A model generated the notes under the pieces. It saw only the letters and a program-made list of their open reading frames with translations. It was not told where the DNA came from and ran no database searches. Below, piece by piece: positions 19,714 through 30,366 of a stretch of 50,846 nt of DNA. This stretch comes from an uncultured Pseudomonadota bacterium (lineage in GTDB: Bacteria > Pseudomonadota > Gammaproteobacteria > Methylococcales > Methylomonadaceae): the NCBI GenBank assembly GCA_903834465.1, contig CAILJB010000067.1, positions 1-50,846 on the forward strand, in the 5' to 3' direction. The first letter of the stretch is position 1, and every line of letters begins with the position of its first letter. The position numbers and the translations under genes were made by a program.

Positions 19714-20796
19714 TTATCTCAATTTCAAACTCGCCAAACCAATCAACACCAAAATCACGGTGATAATCCAAAAACGCACAATCACGCGTGGTTCAGGCCA
19801 GCCTTTAAGTTCAAAATGATGGTGAATCGGAGCCATTCTAAAAACCCGTTTGCCCGTGAGTTTGAATGACAACACTTGAATCATTACTGATAGCGTTTCC
19901 ATAACAAACACGCCGCCCATAATGACAAGCACCATTTCTTGACGAACCAAAACCGCTAATGTTCCAAGCGATGCGCCTAATGCTAATGCGCCCACATCGC
20001 CCATGAAAACCATTGCGGGATAAGTGTTAAACCATAAAAAACCTAATCCTGCTCCGACTAATGCCGCGCAAAAAATAATCAATTCACCTGTGTGCGGCAA
20101 AGAAGGAATTGCTAAGTATTGTGAAAACGTTGCGTGTCCTGACAAATAGGCAAAAACGCCCAAACCTGTTGCGACCATTACAGTTGGCATAATCGCTAAA
20201 CCGTCTAAACCATCGGTTAAATTGACTGCGTTACTTGTGCCAACGATGACAAAATAAACAAATACAACGTAAAACCAGCCCATGTCAAAGAAAACGTCTT
20301 TAAAAAATGGCACAAATAATTGCGTTTCAGCAGGCAAGGTCGCTGTTTTGAACAAAAATAACGCGGCGGCAAAACCGATAATCGATTGCCACAAATATTT
20401 TGAACGGGCAGAAAGCCCGTCACTATTGCGTTTCATCACTTTTCGGTAATCATCAATAAAGCCAATCACGCCATAACCAAGCGTTACGAGTAAAATGACC
20501 CAAATATAACGATTACTCAAATCTGCCCATAACAAAGTCGTAATCGTAATCGCCACTAAAATCAACGCGCCGCCCATTGTCGGCGTGCCGGCTTTTTCGT
20601 AATGACTTTGCGGACCAAGTTCACGAATACTTTGTCCGATTTTATTGCCGCTTAATTTGCGAATCATCCAAGGACCAATGATGAATGAAATAATTAGCGA
20701 CGTTAGCACCGCCAAAATGGCGCGAAATGTCAAATAATGAAAAACACGAAAACCGCTGTCGAAGCTGATTAAATAATCGGCAAAATAAAATAACAT
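19714..20796 (-). CDS. mraY: Phospho-MurNAc-pentapeptide translocase
   Basis: A 360-residue polytopic enzyme that transfers phospho-MurNAc-pentapeptide to undecaprenyl phosphate, making lipid I. Signature loops are KAGTPTMGG, the aspartate-rich [25 protein letters not shown] and the histidine motif [15 protein letters not shown]. About ten membrane helices are predicted. It follows murF after two bases. Confidence 0.97.
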   Translation of the reverse strand: MLFYFADYLISFDSGFRVFHYLTFRAILAVLTSLIISFIIGPWMIRKLSGNKIGQSIRELGPQSHYEKAGTPTMGGALILVAITITTLLWADLSNRYIWVILLVTLGYGVIGFIDDYRKVMKRNSDGLSARSKYLWQSIIGFAAALFLFKTATLPAETQLFVPFFKDVFFDMGWFYVVFVYFVIVGTSNAVNLTDGLDGLAIMPTVMVATGLGVFAYLSGHATFSQYLAIPSLPHTGELIIFCAALVGAGLGFLWFNTYPAMVFMGDVGALALGASLGTLAVLVRQEMVLVIMGGVFVMETLSVMIQVLSFKLTGKRVFRMAPIHHHFELKGWPEPRVIVRFWIITVILVLIGLASLKLR

Positions 20797-20798
20797 TC

Positions 20799-22163
20799 TT
20801 AAAATCCTGTTGGTTCTACTAAAGCGGTAGTGATATTTTCCATACGTTGTGAACGTGAGCCTTTGATTAAAATTGTTTCGTTGCCGGTTAATTTAGGTTC
20901 TAACGTGGCGAGTAATTCATTTTGTGAAGCGAAATGTTGAGCATTTCCACCAAATGCAACGACGGTTTGTTTAGTTAATTCACCTACGGCAAATAAACGT
21001 TTTACGCCATAATTTTTCAAGGTATTACCCATTTCAAAATGCAATTGCTGACTATTTTCGCCTAATTCGCCAAATGCGCCTAAAATTACCCAGTGTTCGC
21101 CGTCGCATTTTACTAGAACTTCCAATGCCGCATTTAACGAAGCAACATTCGCGTTGTAAGTATCGTTAATAATCCAATTTCCCAAACGTCCACGCACTAA
21201 TTGCAAACGTCCATTGACAGGCAACATGTTTTCTAAACCTTGTTTGATTTGCGCCAACGAAATTCCGATTTCTAACGTTGCCGCGGTTGAAGCTAGCGCA
21301 TTTAAAACGTTGTGATTTCCAGCTAAAGGCAAATTTACGGTGATTTCCTCTTGCGCGGTTTTTAAATCAAAACTTGTAATGAAACGTCCATTTTCAATTT
21401 TTACGTCAATGTTTTCAGCACGAATATCTGCGTTTTCATTTAATCCGAACGAGATGATTTTTCGTGACCCCGCGATTTTTTGCCAAAAATCAAAATACGC
21501 ATCGTCACGATTTAAAATCGCTGTGCCATTTTCATCAAGTGTTTCGATAATTTCGCCTTTTGTTTGCGCGACACCATCTAAACTACCAAAACCTTCTAAA
21601 TGCGCCGCACCAACGTTGGTAATAATCGCCACATCTGCTTGTGTGAAACGGCTGGTGTAGGCAATTTCTCCAACGTGATTTGCGCCCATTTCAATAACCG
21701 CATAACGGTGTTCAGGTGATAATTTGAATAATGTTAATGGCACGCCAATATCATTATTTAAATTCCCTTGCGTAAAAAGCACGTCATCATGAATGCCCAA
21801 AATGGCAGCAAGCATCTCTTTCGTCGTCGTTTTGCCATTACTTCCTGTTACGCCAATAACTTTTACGGGCAGTTTTTTACGCCATACGCCCGCCAATTCA
21901 GCTAAAGCAAGATGCGTATCGTTGACCCAAATTTGCGGCAATTCAGTCGTTAATGTTTTATGCGTTAAAACGGCAATTGCACCAGCTTGTTGTGCAGCGG
22001 AAACAAAATCATGACCATCAAAATTTTTACCTTCAATGGCAATATAAAGTTGTCCAGCTTGCAACGTGCGAGTATCAATGCTCACGCCAAAAATTTCAGC
22101 ATCTCCGCCGATTAGTGTGCCGTTTACATTTGCGGCAATTTCGTTTAAGGTCATTTTTATCAT
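20799..22163 (-). CDS. murF: UDP-MurNAc-tripeptide-D-Ala-D-Ala ligase
   Basis: A 454-residue Mur ligase that adds the D-Ala-D-Ala dipeptide. The P-loop [14 protein letters not shown], the [13 protein letters not shown] segment, GANHVGEI and the C-terminal [11 protein letters not shown] are diagnostic. Its first ATG overlaps the murE stop (ATGA); a second ATG three codons in is an alternative start. The D-Ala-D-Ala substrate is made by the Ddl half of the fused gene in the same cluster. Confidence 0.96.
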   Translation of the reverse strand: MIKMTLNEIAANVNGTLIGGDAEIFGVSIDTRTLQAGQLYIAIEGKNFDGHDFVSAAQQAGAIAVLTHKTLTTELPQIWVNDTHLALAELAGVWRKKLPVKVIGVTGSNGKTTTKEMLAAILGIHDDVLFTQGNLNNDIGVPLTLFKLSPEHRYAVIEMGANHVGEIAYTSRFTQADVAIITNVGAAHLEGFGSLDGVAQTKGEIIETLDENGTAILNRDDAYFDFWQKIAGSRKIISFGLNENADIRAENIDVKIENGRFITSFDLKTAQEEITVNLPLAGNHNVLNALASTAATLEIGISLAQIKQGLENMLPVNGRLQLVRGRLGNWIINDTYNANVASLNAALEVLVKCDGEHWVILGAFGELGENSQQLHFEMGNTLKNYGVKRLFAVGELTKQTVVAFGGNAQHFASQNELLATLEPKLTGNETILIKGSRSQRMENITTALVEPTGF

Positions 22164-23626
22164 GCTTGCGCCATTATTTCACGAACACATTGCGCGTCAT
22201 TAAAAGGAAATTTTACGCCTTCAATCTCTTGATAATCTTCATGTCCTTTACCGGCAATCAAAATGCAGTCTTGTGAATCAGCGTTTTCAATGGCTCTGTG
22301 AATTGCTTTTGCACGGTCGTGAATCACTTTAGCTTCGTTATTAAAACAGCCGCTTAAAATATCTTCTACAATCGCTTCATTTGATTCAAAACGTGGATTG
22401 TCATCTGTCACAATCATCCAATCTGCAAACTCTTCAGCAATACGTCCCATTTGAGCGCGTTTGCCGTTATCTCTATTTCCACCACAACCAAACACGAGGC
22501 CTAATTTACCGTGTGTGTGTTGACGCAAACTGCATAATACTTTTTCAAGTGCATCGGGGGTGTGTGCATAATCGACAATCACTAACGGCTGATTATTTTC
22601 ACCACCAAAACGTTCCATACGACCATCGACCGGTTTTAAATGGCTTAAACGTTGCGCGGCATCTTCTAGTTGTATGCCTAACGCTAACATTACCGCTAAC
22701 ACACACAACACATTTTCTAAATTAAAAAATCCAATCAACGGAACGTGTAATTTCTGTAATTGGTTTTGCCAACTTATTTCAAATGTAATGCCTCCTAAAT
22801 CAGGAATTACATTTTGTGCAACTAATGTTTGACCGCGCGGTGATTGTTTTTCTGTTCTTGTAACACCAATAATGGCTACATTTTCGGGTATTGCGGCAAT
22901 AATTTCTTCACTGACTACGTCGTCTAAGTTAATAACAGAAAATTCGAGTTGTGGCGCGTTAAATAATTTTAATTTTGTGTCTAAATATGCCGCCATTGTG
23001 CCGTGATAATCTAAATGGTCACGACTGAAATTGGTAAATACGGCACCTTTAAAATACGTTCCGTTAATACGTCCTTGTGCTAAACCGTGTGATGAAACTT
23101 CCATTGAAATATTCTCACAGTTTTCACCTTTCATTGCCGCTAACATTTTTTGTATGGCAAGTGCATCAGGCGTAGTGTTAAGCGTTTGTTGTAATTGTTC
23201 GTAACGTCCCCAACCCAATGTACCAATCACGCCGCAATTTTCTAAAACTTGACTTAGAAATTGACTGCAAGATGTTTTTCCATTCGTGCCAGTAATGCCA
23301 ATGACCGCCATTTTTTGTGAGGGATGTTGGTAAAAACGGGCGGCAATCGTACCTAAATTTTCAGCTAAATTTGTTATGGCAATGGCTAAAATGTTCGAAT
23401 GTGTAATATAACTTTTAGACAATTCAATATCATGACTATCAAATAAAATTGCCACTGCACCATGTTCAATTGCCTGTTTTGCGTAACTTAAACCGTGTTG
23501 TTTAGCACCATTTAACGCAATAAATATGTTGCCTTCGCTAACATCATTGCTGTTTAACGTTAAACCTGAAACAGACAAATCGCTGTCTATTACTGCTAAA
23601 TCTTTGAGTAATTCTGTCATTTTCAT
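22160..23626 (-). CDS. murE: UDP-MurNAc-tripeptide synthetase
   Basis: A 488-residue Mur ligase adding the third stem-peptide residue. It has the P-loop GITGTNGKTSCSQ, the FTNFSRDHLDYHGTM segment, YAHTPDAL, and the motif DDNPRFE. The DNPR form selects meso-diaminopimelate, as in Gram-negative bacteria. The start codon directly follows the ftsI stop codon, and the end overlaps murF. Confidence 0.96.
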   Translation of the reverse strand: MKMTELLKDLAVIDSDLSVSGLTLNSNDVSEGNIFIALNGAKQHGLSYAKQAIEHGAVAILFDSHDIELSKSYITHSNILAIAITNLAENLGTIAARFYQHPSQKMAVIGITGTNGKTSCSQFLSQVLENCGVIGTLGWGRYEQLQQTLNTTPDALAIQKMLAAMKGENCENISMEVSSHGLAQGRINGTYFKGAVFTNFSRDHLDYHGTMAAYLDTKLKLFNAPQLEFSVINLDDVVSEEIIAAIPENVAIIGVTRTEKQSPRGQTLVAQNVIPDLGGITFEISWQNQLQKLHVPLIGFFNLENVLCVLAVMLALGIQLEDAAQRLSHLKPVDGRMERFGGENNQPLVIVDYAHTPDALEKVLCSLRQHTHGKLGLVFGCGGNRDNGKRAQMGRIAEEFADWMIVTDDNPRFESNEAIVEDILSGCFNNEAKVIHDRAKAIHRAIENADSQDCILIAGKGHEDYQEIEGVKFPFNDAQCVREIMAQA

Positions 23627-25348
23627 TTAGTTTTTACCCATTAACAAAACTGGCATATTGTCGGATTGATCTGGCGCAACTTCGAGGATACGTAATGCGC
23701 CGCTCATCACTTTAGAAAATACTGGTGCAGAAACAATCCCGCCGTAATATTGTCCAGCGGAAGGTTCATCAATCATAACCACGATAATTAAGCGTGGATT
23801 ACTCGCGGGAGCCATACCGGCAAAAACGGAGAAATAACTGTTTTCGACATAACCGCCAGCACCTGCTTTTTTGACTGTTCCTGTTTTACCTGCCACGCTA
23901 TAACCATCGACTCGTGCTTCATACGCTGTGCCGTCTTTGGCAATAACCGTTTCCATCATGGCGCGTACACTTTTTGCGGTGCGGCTGGTAAAAATACGTT
24001 TCGCTTCGGGGTCTTCGTCACGTTTAAACAAACTCACCGAATGTAAAATACCATTGTCCGCAAGAGCCGTGTAAGAACGCGCTAGTTGTAATGCTGTTGC
24101 ACTTAAACCATAACCAAATGATAAAGTGGCGCGATCAAACGGTTTCCAATTTGCATAATCCAACAAACTACCGCTGGCTTCATTTGGAAAACCGCAGGCG
24201 GTTGATTCACCAAAACCAAGCTGGTGATAAACATCCCAAAAATATTTCGGTGGCATCCGCAATGCCATTTGACTCACCGCGATATTACTGGATTTTTTAA
24301 TTACGCCCGTTAAGTCTAACGTGCCGTAATTATGAACGTCTTTAACGACGTGCGTGCCGATTTCAAAACTACCATTCGTTTCAAATGTTTCGTCGGGACG
24401 AACATAATGTCCATCTAACGCGGCGGCAACGACAAATGGTTTAACAGTTGAACCGGGTTCAAAAACATCCGTTAAAGCACGATTACGATATAAATTTTCT
24501 TTTAAACTTTTGCGCGTATTGGGATTAAATGATGGTTGATTAACAGCGGCTAAAATTTCACCATTTTTTGCATCCAAAACGACAAGTACCGCTGATTTTG
24601 CATGATTTGTCGAAACCGCATGTGCCAATTCTCGATACGCTAAATATTGAATACGTTGGTCAATACTTAACTCTAACGTTTTACCGGCAATCGGCTCTTT
24701 AATATTTTCGACATCATCAATAATTTGTCGTTTGCCATCACGAATTACACGTTTACTGCCTGCAACACCGCGCAATAAATGGTCATAAGCGGCTTCTAAC
24801 CCTTCTTGTCCTTTGTCATCTAAATCAGTAAAACCAATTAAATGCGCTGCCACGCCGCCTGTTGGGTAAAAACGTTTAAATTCACGTTCAAAATAAACAC
24901 CAGAGAGTTTCAAACCTTTTACTTGCTCAGCTAAATTCGGACTCACTTGACGCGCTAAATAAGCAAATTGCTTATGCGGGTCAGTCAATAAATCTTCAAC
25001 TTTTCCTGGTTCTAAATTTAACAACCGTTCAAGCTGTTTAATTTGCTGACGTGTTGCAACTTTAAATTCTTGTGGGTTAATCCAAATGGATTCGACCGGT
25101 GTACTAATCGCAAGTGGCGCACCATTTCTATCTCGAATCATGCCGCGATATGCAAAAACGGGAACGTCACTCACATGGCGCATATCGCCTTGTTCTTTTA
25201 AAAATTCTTTGTCAAACACCTGTAAATCGACTGCTTTGCCCACTAAAACTAGCATTCCCGCAATAATTGCACCTAAGACCCAACGCCGCCGCGCCGAATA
25301 GTCGTAAGTAAATAATGTTGCTTCGTTTTTATGGCGGGAATACTTCAT
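23627..25348 (-). CDS. ftsI: Septal transpeptidase FtsI (PBP3)
   Basis: A 573-residue class B penicillin-binding protein. It has a short cytoplasmic tail, one membrane helix (about 27-45), a pedestal dimerisation domain and a transpeptidase domain. The active-site triad is present: the serine in EPGSTVKPF, SSNIAVSQ (SxN) and KTGTVKK (KTG). It cross-links septal peptidoglycan together with FtsW. Its ATG shares one base with the ftsL stop (TAATG). Confidence 0.96.
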   Translation of the reverse strand: MKYSRHKNEATLFTYDYSARRRWVLGAIIAGMLVLVGKAVDLQVFDKEFLKEQGDMRHVSDVPVFAYRGMIRDRNGAPLAISTPVESIWINPQEFKVATRQQIKQLERLLNLEPGKVEDLLTDPHKQFAYLARQVSPNLAEQVKGLKLSGVYFEREFKRFYPTGGVAAHLIGFTDLDDKGQEGLEAAYDHLLRGVAGSKRVIRDGKRQIIDDVENIKEPIAGKTLELSIDQRIQYLAYRELAHAVSTNHAKSAVLVVLDAKNGEILAAVNQPSFNPNTRKSLKENLYRNRALTDVFEPGSTVKPFVVAAALDGHYVRPDETFETNGSFEIGTHVVKDVHNYGTLDLTGVIKKSSNIAVSQMALRMPPKYFWDVYHQLGFGESTACGFPNEASGSLLDYANWKPFDRATLSFGYGLSATALQLARSYTALADNGILHSVSLFKRDEDPEAKRIFTSRTAKSVRAMMETVIAKDGTAYEARVDGYSVAGKTGTVKKAGAGGYVENSYFSVFAGMAPASNPRLIIVVMIDEPSAGQYYGGIVSAPVFSKVMSGALRILEVAPDQSDNMPVLLMGKN

Positions 25349-25614
25349 TACGGTTTGATATAAATAATTTTTTCGCGTGCTGGCATGGTGAGTTTTAATT
25401 GTTCACGCGCGACTTGTTCAACGCGATTTTGTTCTGCAAGCGTAGTAAGTTCGAGTTGTAATTGTCCCCATGCAACTTCATATTGATCTAAGGCTTTTTC
25501 TTGTTTTTGAATCTCAATAAAAATTAAACGCGAATTATATTTTTTATAAATCACCATTAGTGCCGATACCAACAACGCGGAAACTAAGAGGCTAATACCT
25601 AAAAAACGCGCCAT
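25348..25614 (-). CDS. ftsL: Cell division protein FtsL
   Basis: An 88-residue bitopic protein with a membrane helix near residues 4-23 followed by a coiled coil (about 35-75), the usual FtsL plan. Sequence conservation is low in this family, so position between rsmH and ftsI carries much of the call. It begins five bases after the rsmH stop codon. It would form the FtsQBL complex with FtsQ. Confidence 0.9.
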   Translation of the reverse strand: MARFLGISLLVSALLVSALMVIYKKYNSRLIFIEIQKQEKALDQYEVAWGQLQLELTTLAEQNRVEQVAREQLKLTMPAREKIIYIKP

Positions 25615-25619
25615 GAATT

Positions 25620-26546
25620 TTAAACTCGTTCTGCAACACGCAAAACTGCGCTGCGTGAGCGTGGATTTTGAGCTATTTCATTTGCACTGGGTTTAATCGC
25701 TTTGCTTAACACGTTTAAAACGCCTTTTTCAATATCTATTTCTTTAATGGGTAATTTGCCAACATCGCGTTTTACACCGGATTCATCGCGCATGAAACGT
25801 TTAACAATTCTGTCTTCTAACGAATGAAACGAAATAACAACCAAACGTCCTTGATGATTAAGCAATTTTACGGCTTGTTCAAGTACGGAGGTTAATTCAC
25901 CTAATTCGTTATTTACGGCAATACGAATCGCTTGAAAACTGCGTGTTGCGGGATGTTTATGTTTTTCACGAATTGGAATAGTGTCTTCAATCAATTTCGC
26001 CAATTGGCGTGTTGTTTTAATAGGTTGTGTTATTCGTGTTGTAATAATTGCATTCGCAATACGTCGTGCAAAACGCTCTTCGCCGTAATCAAATAAAACG
26101 TGTGTTAAGGTTTTTTCATCGATTTGCGCCAACCATTCTGCAGCGGATAAGCCTTGTGAACAATCCATACGCATGTCGAGTGCGCCGTCGTTCATAAAAC
26201 TAAAACCGCGTGATTGGTCATCGAGTTGTGGTGAAGAAACACCTAAATCAAGCAAAATGCCGTCAATTTTTCCATTAAGTTCTGCATTTGTAATAAAACG
26301 TTCCATTTCAGAAAAGGGCGCGTGAACCAATTGAAAACGACTGTCTTGAGATAAGTTTCTAGCGCGTTCACATTCAATGGCGGTCATGTCACGGTCAAAC
26401 GCTAGCAATCGACCATTTTCGCCTAATGCTTCTAAAATGCGTTGACTATGTCCACCCCGTCCAAACGTTCCATCTATATATACACCATCTTTTTTAATTG
26501 CTAAATGGTGCAATGCCTCTTCGAGCATTACTGATAAATGGATCAT
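25620..26546 (-). CDS. rsmH: 16S rRNA (cytosine-1402-N4)-methyltransferase RsmH
   Basis: A 308-residue SAM methyltransferase acting on C1402 of 16S rRNA; RsmI, also in this window, methylates the 2'-O of the same nucleotide. Motifs are HLSVMLEEALHHL, the SAM loop DGTFGRGGHSQRIL, LDLGVSSPQLDD and the C-terminal NPRSRSAVLRVAERV. The ATG at 26546 lies nine bases after GGAAG; an in-frame TTG two codons upstream is too close to that site. It is the first gene of the dcw cluster here because mraZ is absent. Confidence 0.95.
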   Translation of the reverse strand: MIHLSVMLEEALHHLAIKKDGVYIDGTFGRGGHSQRILEALGENGRLLAFDRDMTAIECERARNLSQDSRFQLVHAPFSEMERFITNAELNGKIDGILLDLGVSSPQLDDQSRGFSFMNDGALDMRMDCSQGLSAAEWLAQIDEKTLTHVLFDYGEERFARRIANAIITTRITQPIKTTRQLAKLIEDTIPIREKHKHPATRSFQAIRIAVNNELGELTSVLEQAVKLLNHQGRLVVISFHSLEDRIVKRFMRDESGVKRDVGKLPIKEIDIEKGVLNVLSKAIKPSANEIAQNPRSRSAVLRVAERV

Positions 26547-26575
26547 TAACAAATTCTTCCGTTGTTAAAAAGCAA

Positions 26576-26604
26576 TAAAAAAGCCCTATTGGGCATCACA
26601 TTGC
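26576..26604 (-). promoter_or_regulatory. Terminator-like leader hairpin of the dcw operon
   Basis: On the minus strand GCCC AATA GGGC is followed by TTTTTTATT, a compact intrinsic-terminator shape. An outer GCAAT / ATTGC pair can extend the stem. It starts within about ten bases of the predicted transcription start and ends about 30 bases before the rsmH start codon, so it could act as an attenuator or a 5'-end stabiliser. Confidence 0.6.
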
Positions 26605-26608
26605 ATTC

Positions 26609-26637
26609 ACTATAGATTTCAAATAAGGCTTAGTCAA
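26609..26637 (-). promoter_or_regulatory. Strong predicted sigma70 promoter of the dcw cluster
   Basis: On the minus strand TTGACT (26632-26637) and TATAGT (26609-26614) are separated by exactly 17 bases, one mismatch from consensus in each box. The predicted start is near 26602, giving a leader of about 56 bases to rsmH. It is the best promoter match found in the window. Confidence 0.75.
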
Positions 26638-26775
26638 GAGTGATTTTTATTTCAAATCTTGCTGTATTGACAATGGGTTATGTCTTTTTGTGAAGTTAAA
26701 AATAAATGCTACGACATATCATAAAGTTACCATTTTTAATGGAGAAATTACTTTAAGTTTTTAGCAATTAAAATG

Positions 26776-27130
26776 AAAGAGTCAGCCTGTAAGCCGGATT
26801 TTGTCTAGGACAGTCATTCATCTAGGCGACAAATCACTTTGCCGCTCAAGCAATCTACCCGAAAGCCGCCAGGGCGGACGTTAGCTTTCCTATTTGATCT
26901 TGCTCCGAGTGGGGTTTTCCCTGCCACACCTGTTACCAGCTGCGCGGTGCGCTCTTACCGCACCATTTCAACCTTACTGATTCGCCGAAACGAATTTAGC
27001 GGTATATTTTCTGCTGCACTTTCCGTAGGCTCACGCCCCCCAGTTATTATCTGGCACTCTGCCCAATGGAGTCCGGACTTTCCTCCCTTCTATCATTACA
27101 ATAAAACGGCGACTGCCCAGCCAACTCTTT
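26776..27130 (-). ncRNA. rnpB: RNase P RNA, bacterial class A
   Basis: The catalytic RNA of RNase P, which matures tRNA 5' ends. Reading the minus strand, the 5' part has GGGCAGTCGCCG and then the universal GAGGAAAGTCCGGACTCC (27068-27085). The middle has GGTGCGGTAAGAGCGCACCG, and the 3' part has TAGATGAATGACTGTCC. The 5' end GAGTTGGCTG pairs with 3' CAGGCTGACTC to make helix P1, which fixes the ends to within a few bases. At about 355 nt it is slightly shorter than the E. coli RNA. It lies between tlpA-like and the dcw promoter, the place it holds beside mraZ in pseudomonads. Confidence 0.95.
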
Positions 27131-27201
27131 CGCGGCTAGTTTAACACATTAACATTGGCGAGGCAGCCTAACAAAAATATAAAAAATGCTTCAATTAACT
27201 T

Positions 27202-27714
27202 TTATAACAATGGTGCTATAACCATTTGCAATTCATTTGCTGAGATTTCGCCTGCATGATGGTAAATAATTAGACCATCACGATTCACGACGGTAGTATA
27301 AGGAATTGCACTAATCAAATTACCCAATTTTTTGGCTAACTGAAAACCTGCCCAATCGCCAGAAATCAGCAACGGATAATTCACAGCTGCTTTTTGCTGA
27401 AACGTTTTAACTGCGTCTAAATCATCGAGCGCGATGCCGACAAATTGCACTTTTTCACCGTATTGCGTTTGCATCGCCATAAATTCGGGAATTTCTTTTA
27501 AACACGATGGACACCATGTCGCCCAAAAATTCAAAACGATGATTTTTCCTTGCCATTCTTTTGAAGAATGCGACACATTATTTAAATCAGGAAAAGAAAA
27601 TTCGGGAAGCGGCATGGGTTGTTGTTCGCTTTGCCATTGGTCAAACATTCGCACGCCAATGCCTGCGGTCAATGCTAATAAAGCGATAATGAAAATAATT
27701 TGTACGGTTTTCAT
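27202..27714 (-). CDS. TlpA-like thiol:disulfide oxidoreductase
   Basis: A 170-residue membrane-anchored thioredoxin-fold protein. An N-terminal hydrophobic helix (about 5-22) exports it to the periplasm. The redox site is NFWATWCPSCLKEIP, a CPSC pair, and the cis-proline region is AIPYTTVVNRDG. Such proteins reduce periplasmic disulfides, for example in cytochrome c maturation. It starts three bases after mutS and is probably expressed with it, although the functional link is not obvious. Confidence 0.88.
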   Translation of the reverse strand: MKTVQIIFIIALLALTAGIGVRMFDQWQSEQQPMPLPEFSFPDLNNVSHSSKEWQGKIIVLNFWATWCPSCLKEIPEFMAMQTQYGEKVQFVGIALDDLDAVKTFQQKAAVNYPLLISGDWAGFQLAKKLGNLISAIPYTTVVNRDGLIIYHHAGEISANELQMVIAPLL

Positions 27715-27717
27715 TTG

Positions 27718-30273
27718 TTAAACCATCTGTTTAAGGCGATAAATGAGTTCTAAGGCTTGCTTAGGTGTTAAATCGTCCGCGCGAACATCCTCTAGCAAGG
27801 CTAAAACAGGATTTTCAGATTGGGAGACAAACAAATCGATTTGGTCGCTGCCACGTTTTATTTGCTGTTCGGCGTAAGCGTGCATTTCGAGTTCGCGTAA
27901 TTTGTTTTTCGCATTTTCAATCACGACACGCGGCACACCTGCGAGTGCCGCCACTTGCAAGCCATAACTTTGATTTGCCGCGCCATCTTTGACAGCGTGC
28001 AAAAAGATAATCGTATCACCGTGTTCAATGGCTTCTAAATGGACGTTATGAATGTTGCGATGTTCATCGGCTAAAGAGGTCAGTTCAAAATAATGCGTCG
28101 CAAACAACGTGAAGGCTTTGGTTTCTTTAGCTAAATGTTCCGCACACGCCCACGCAAGCGAAAGCCCATCAAACGTACTCGTGCCACGTCCAATTTCGTC
28201 GATGAGAATTAAACTTTTCGACGTAGCATTGTGCAGAATGTTTGCGGCTTCGGACATTTCCACCATAAACGTCGAGCGTCCGCTGCTCAAATCATCCGAC
28301 GCGCCAATGCGGGTGAAAATTTTATCAATGTCGCCACAGATAAAATTTTTCGCAGGAACGTAGCAACCAATATGCGCGAGCAACACCATTAACGCCGTTT
28401 GACGCATAAACGTCGATTTCCCCCCAGCGTTAGGGCCAGTAATCATGAGCATTCGACGTTGCATCGACATCGCTAAATCATTCGGCACAAAGGGCGTATT
28501 CGACACGCTTTCAACGACTAAATGCCGTCCTGCTTCGATATGAATGCCTGTTTTTTCGCTCAACGTGGGTTGCGACAAATTCAATTTTTCAGCCCGTTCA
28601 GTAAACGCACTTAAAACATCTAATTCTGCTAACGCACTCGCACAACGCTGTAATTCAGGAACAGATAAACCAATAATTTCTAACAATTGGTCATATAAGA
28701 ATTTTTCAAACGTTAAGGCTTTTTCGCGTGCGCTTAATACTTTGTCTTCAAACGCTTTCAATTCTTCGGTGATGTAACGCTCTGCGCCTTTTAACGTTTG
28801 TTTGCGCCGATAATGCGCGGGGATTTTTTCGGCGTGCAAATGCGATACTTCAATGTAATAACCATGAACGCGATTGTAATTCACTTTTAACGTGCTAATT
28901 CCCGTTGCGGCACGTTCGCGCTGTTCCATGTCGAGCAAAAATTGGTCAGCGTTTTGGCTCAAATCACGCAATTCATCAAGTTCAACGTTATAACCGCCTG
29001 CAATGACACCACCGTCACGAATCAACACAGGTGGATTATCAAAAATCGCCCGATGCAATAATTCTGCGGTATCAGGCGGAATGCTGATTTGCTTGTTGAT
29101 GTGTTGCAGTTGTGGATTATCATGTTGCGCTAAAAGACGTTGCAGTTGCGGCAAAGCAGTCAAACTGTCGCGCAACGTAATCAAATCGCGCGGGCGTGCT
29201 GATTTCAACGCCACGCGCGAACTAATCCGTTCAATATCGCCGATTTGACGTAATTGACTTTGTACATTTTGATATTCGCGCGAATGTAGCAAACTCGCCA
29301 CGCACGCATAACGGTGTTTCAAAATCGATTGATTTCGTAGTGGACGATTGAGCCAACGACGCAAACAGCGACTGCCCATCGAGGTAATCGTGCTGTCGAG
29401 TACGCCGAAAAGCGTGTATTTCGTTTCACCCGATGGATGCGTGTCGATTTCTAAATTTCGCCGACTCGCGGCATCGATTTGAATGCAATCGTCGCTCGCT
29501 TCAACACGAATCCCTTGAATATGCGGCAAGGCGGCTTGTTGCGTATCTTTAACGTATTGTAATAACGCGCCTGCCGCCGCAATTGCCGTTGTGAGTTCAT
29601 CACAACCGAAACCTTTTAAATCAGTGGCTTTGAATTGCGAAAGCAAACGTTCTCGCGCACTCGACACTTCAAAATGCCATGCGGGACGACGGCATAAACC
29701 GTTGCGTTGTTTGAGCGTATGCGACAACGCGAAATCATCGCTAAATAATAATTCGGCGGGATTTAACCGCGCGATTTCGTTGATTAAATCGTCTTCGGAC
29801 GCGACTTGTTGCAACACAAATCGTCCGCTGGTGGCATCTAAACTCGCAATGCCGTATTGTCCTTTTATCCAACAAATTGCCACGAGTAAATTATCTTGGC
29901 GTTCTTCGAGTAAGGCTTCATCGGTAACGGTTGCAGGTGTGACTACACGAACGACTTTGCGTTCAACTGGGCCTTTGCTGGTTGCAGGGTCGCCGATTTG
30001 TTCACACAATGCGACCGATTCTCCAGCGCGTAAGATTTTGGCAATATAATTTTCGGAGGCATGATGCGGAATGCCTGCCATTGGAATGGGCTGACCGTTT
30101 GAACTTCCGCGACTGGTGAGTGTGATGCCTAATAATTGCGAGGCTTTTCGCGCGTCGTCATAAAACAACTCGTAAAAATCCCCCATCCGATAAAAAACCA
30201 ACATGTCAGGATGTTGTGCCTTGATGCGAAAGTATTGTTGCATCATGGGGGTGTGAGAGGTTTCTTGGCTCAT
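27718..30273 (-). CDS. mutS: DNA mismatch repair protein MutS
   Basis: An 851-residue mismatch-recognition ATPase of normal length. The mismatch-wedge motif [15 protein letters not shown] is near the N-terminus, followed by connector, lever and clamp domains. The ATPase core has the Walker [15 protein letters not shown], the [16 protein letters not shown] signature, Walker [17 protein letters not shown] and [11 protein letters not shown]-terminal tail ends in the [14 protein letters not shown] tetramerisation-type segment. It is followed at three bases by the tlpA-like gene. Confidence 0.97.
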   Translation of the reverse strand: MSQETSHTPMMQQYFRIKAQHPDMLVFYRMGDFYELFYDDARKASQLLGITLTSRGSSNGQPIPMAGIPHHASENYIAKILRAGESVALCEQIGDPATSKGPVERKVVRVVTPATVTDEALLEERQDNLLVAICWIKGQYGIASLDATSGRFVLQQVASEDDLINEIARLNPAELLFSDDFALSHTLKQRNGLCRRPAWHFEVSSARERLLSQFKATDLKGFGCDELTTAIAAAGALLQYVKDTQQAALPHIQGIRVEASDDCIQIDAASRRNLEIDTHPSGETKYTLFGVLDSTITSMGSRCLRRWLNRPLRNQSILKHRYACVASLLHSREYQNVQSQLRQIGDIERISSRVALKSARPRDLITLRDSLTALPQLQRLLAQHDNPQLQHINKQISIPPDTAELLHRAIFDNPPVLIRDGGVIAGGYNVELDELRDLSQNADQFLLDMEQRERAATGISTLKVNYNRVHGYYIEVSHLHAEKIPAHYRRKQTLKGAERYITEELKAFEDKVLSAREKALTFEKFLYDQLLEIIGLSVPELQRCASALAELDVLSAFTERAEKLNLSQPTLSEKTGIHIEAGRHLVVESVSNTPFVPNDLAMSMQRRMLMITGPNAGGKSTFMRQTALMVLLAHIGCYVPAKNFICGDIDKIFTRIGASDDLSSGRSTFMVEMSEAANILHNATSKSLILIDEIGRGTSTFDGLSLAWACAEHLAKETKAFTLFATHYFELTSLADEHRNIHNVHLEAIEHGDTIIFLHAVKDGAANQSYGLQVAALAGVPRVVIENAKNKLRELEMHAYAEQQIKRGSDQIDLFVSQSENPVLALLEDVRADDLTPKQALELIYRLKQMV

Positions 30274-30366
30274 GAAATATCTGAAATTCGTAAAATTAAA
30301 AATTGAATTTGACCGTATTTTAAAAATGCGGCAAATAATTCAAATTGATTAGTAAATGCCATTGTT

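Noticed and set aside
26690-26775. Possible rnpB terminator
   Set aside because: Only a short CCATT/AATGG stem is present and no proper T-tract follows on the minus strand.
29591-30049. 152-codon plus-strand frame inside mutS
   Set aside because: Antisense shadow of mutS with no protein family character.
30313-30331. Hairpin CCGTATTTT/AAAATGCGG between the endonuclease gene and mutS
   Set aside because: Weak AT-rich stem with a mismatch and no T-tract; not a convincing terminator.
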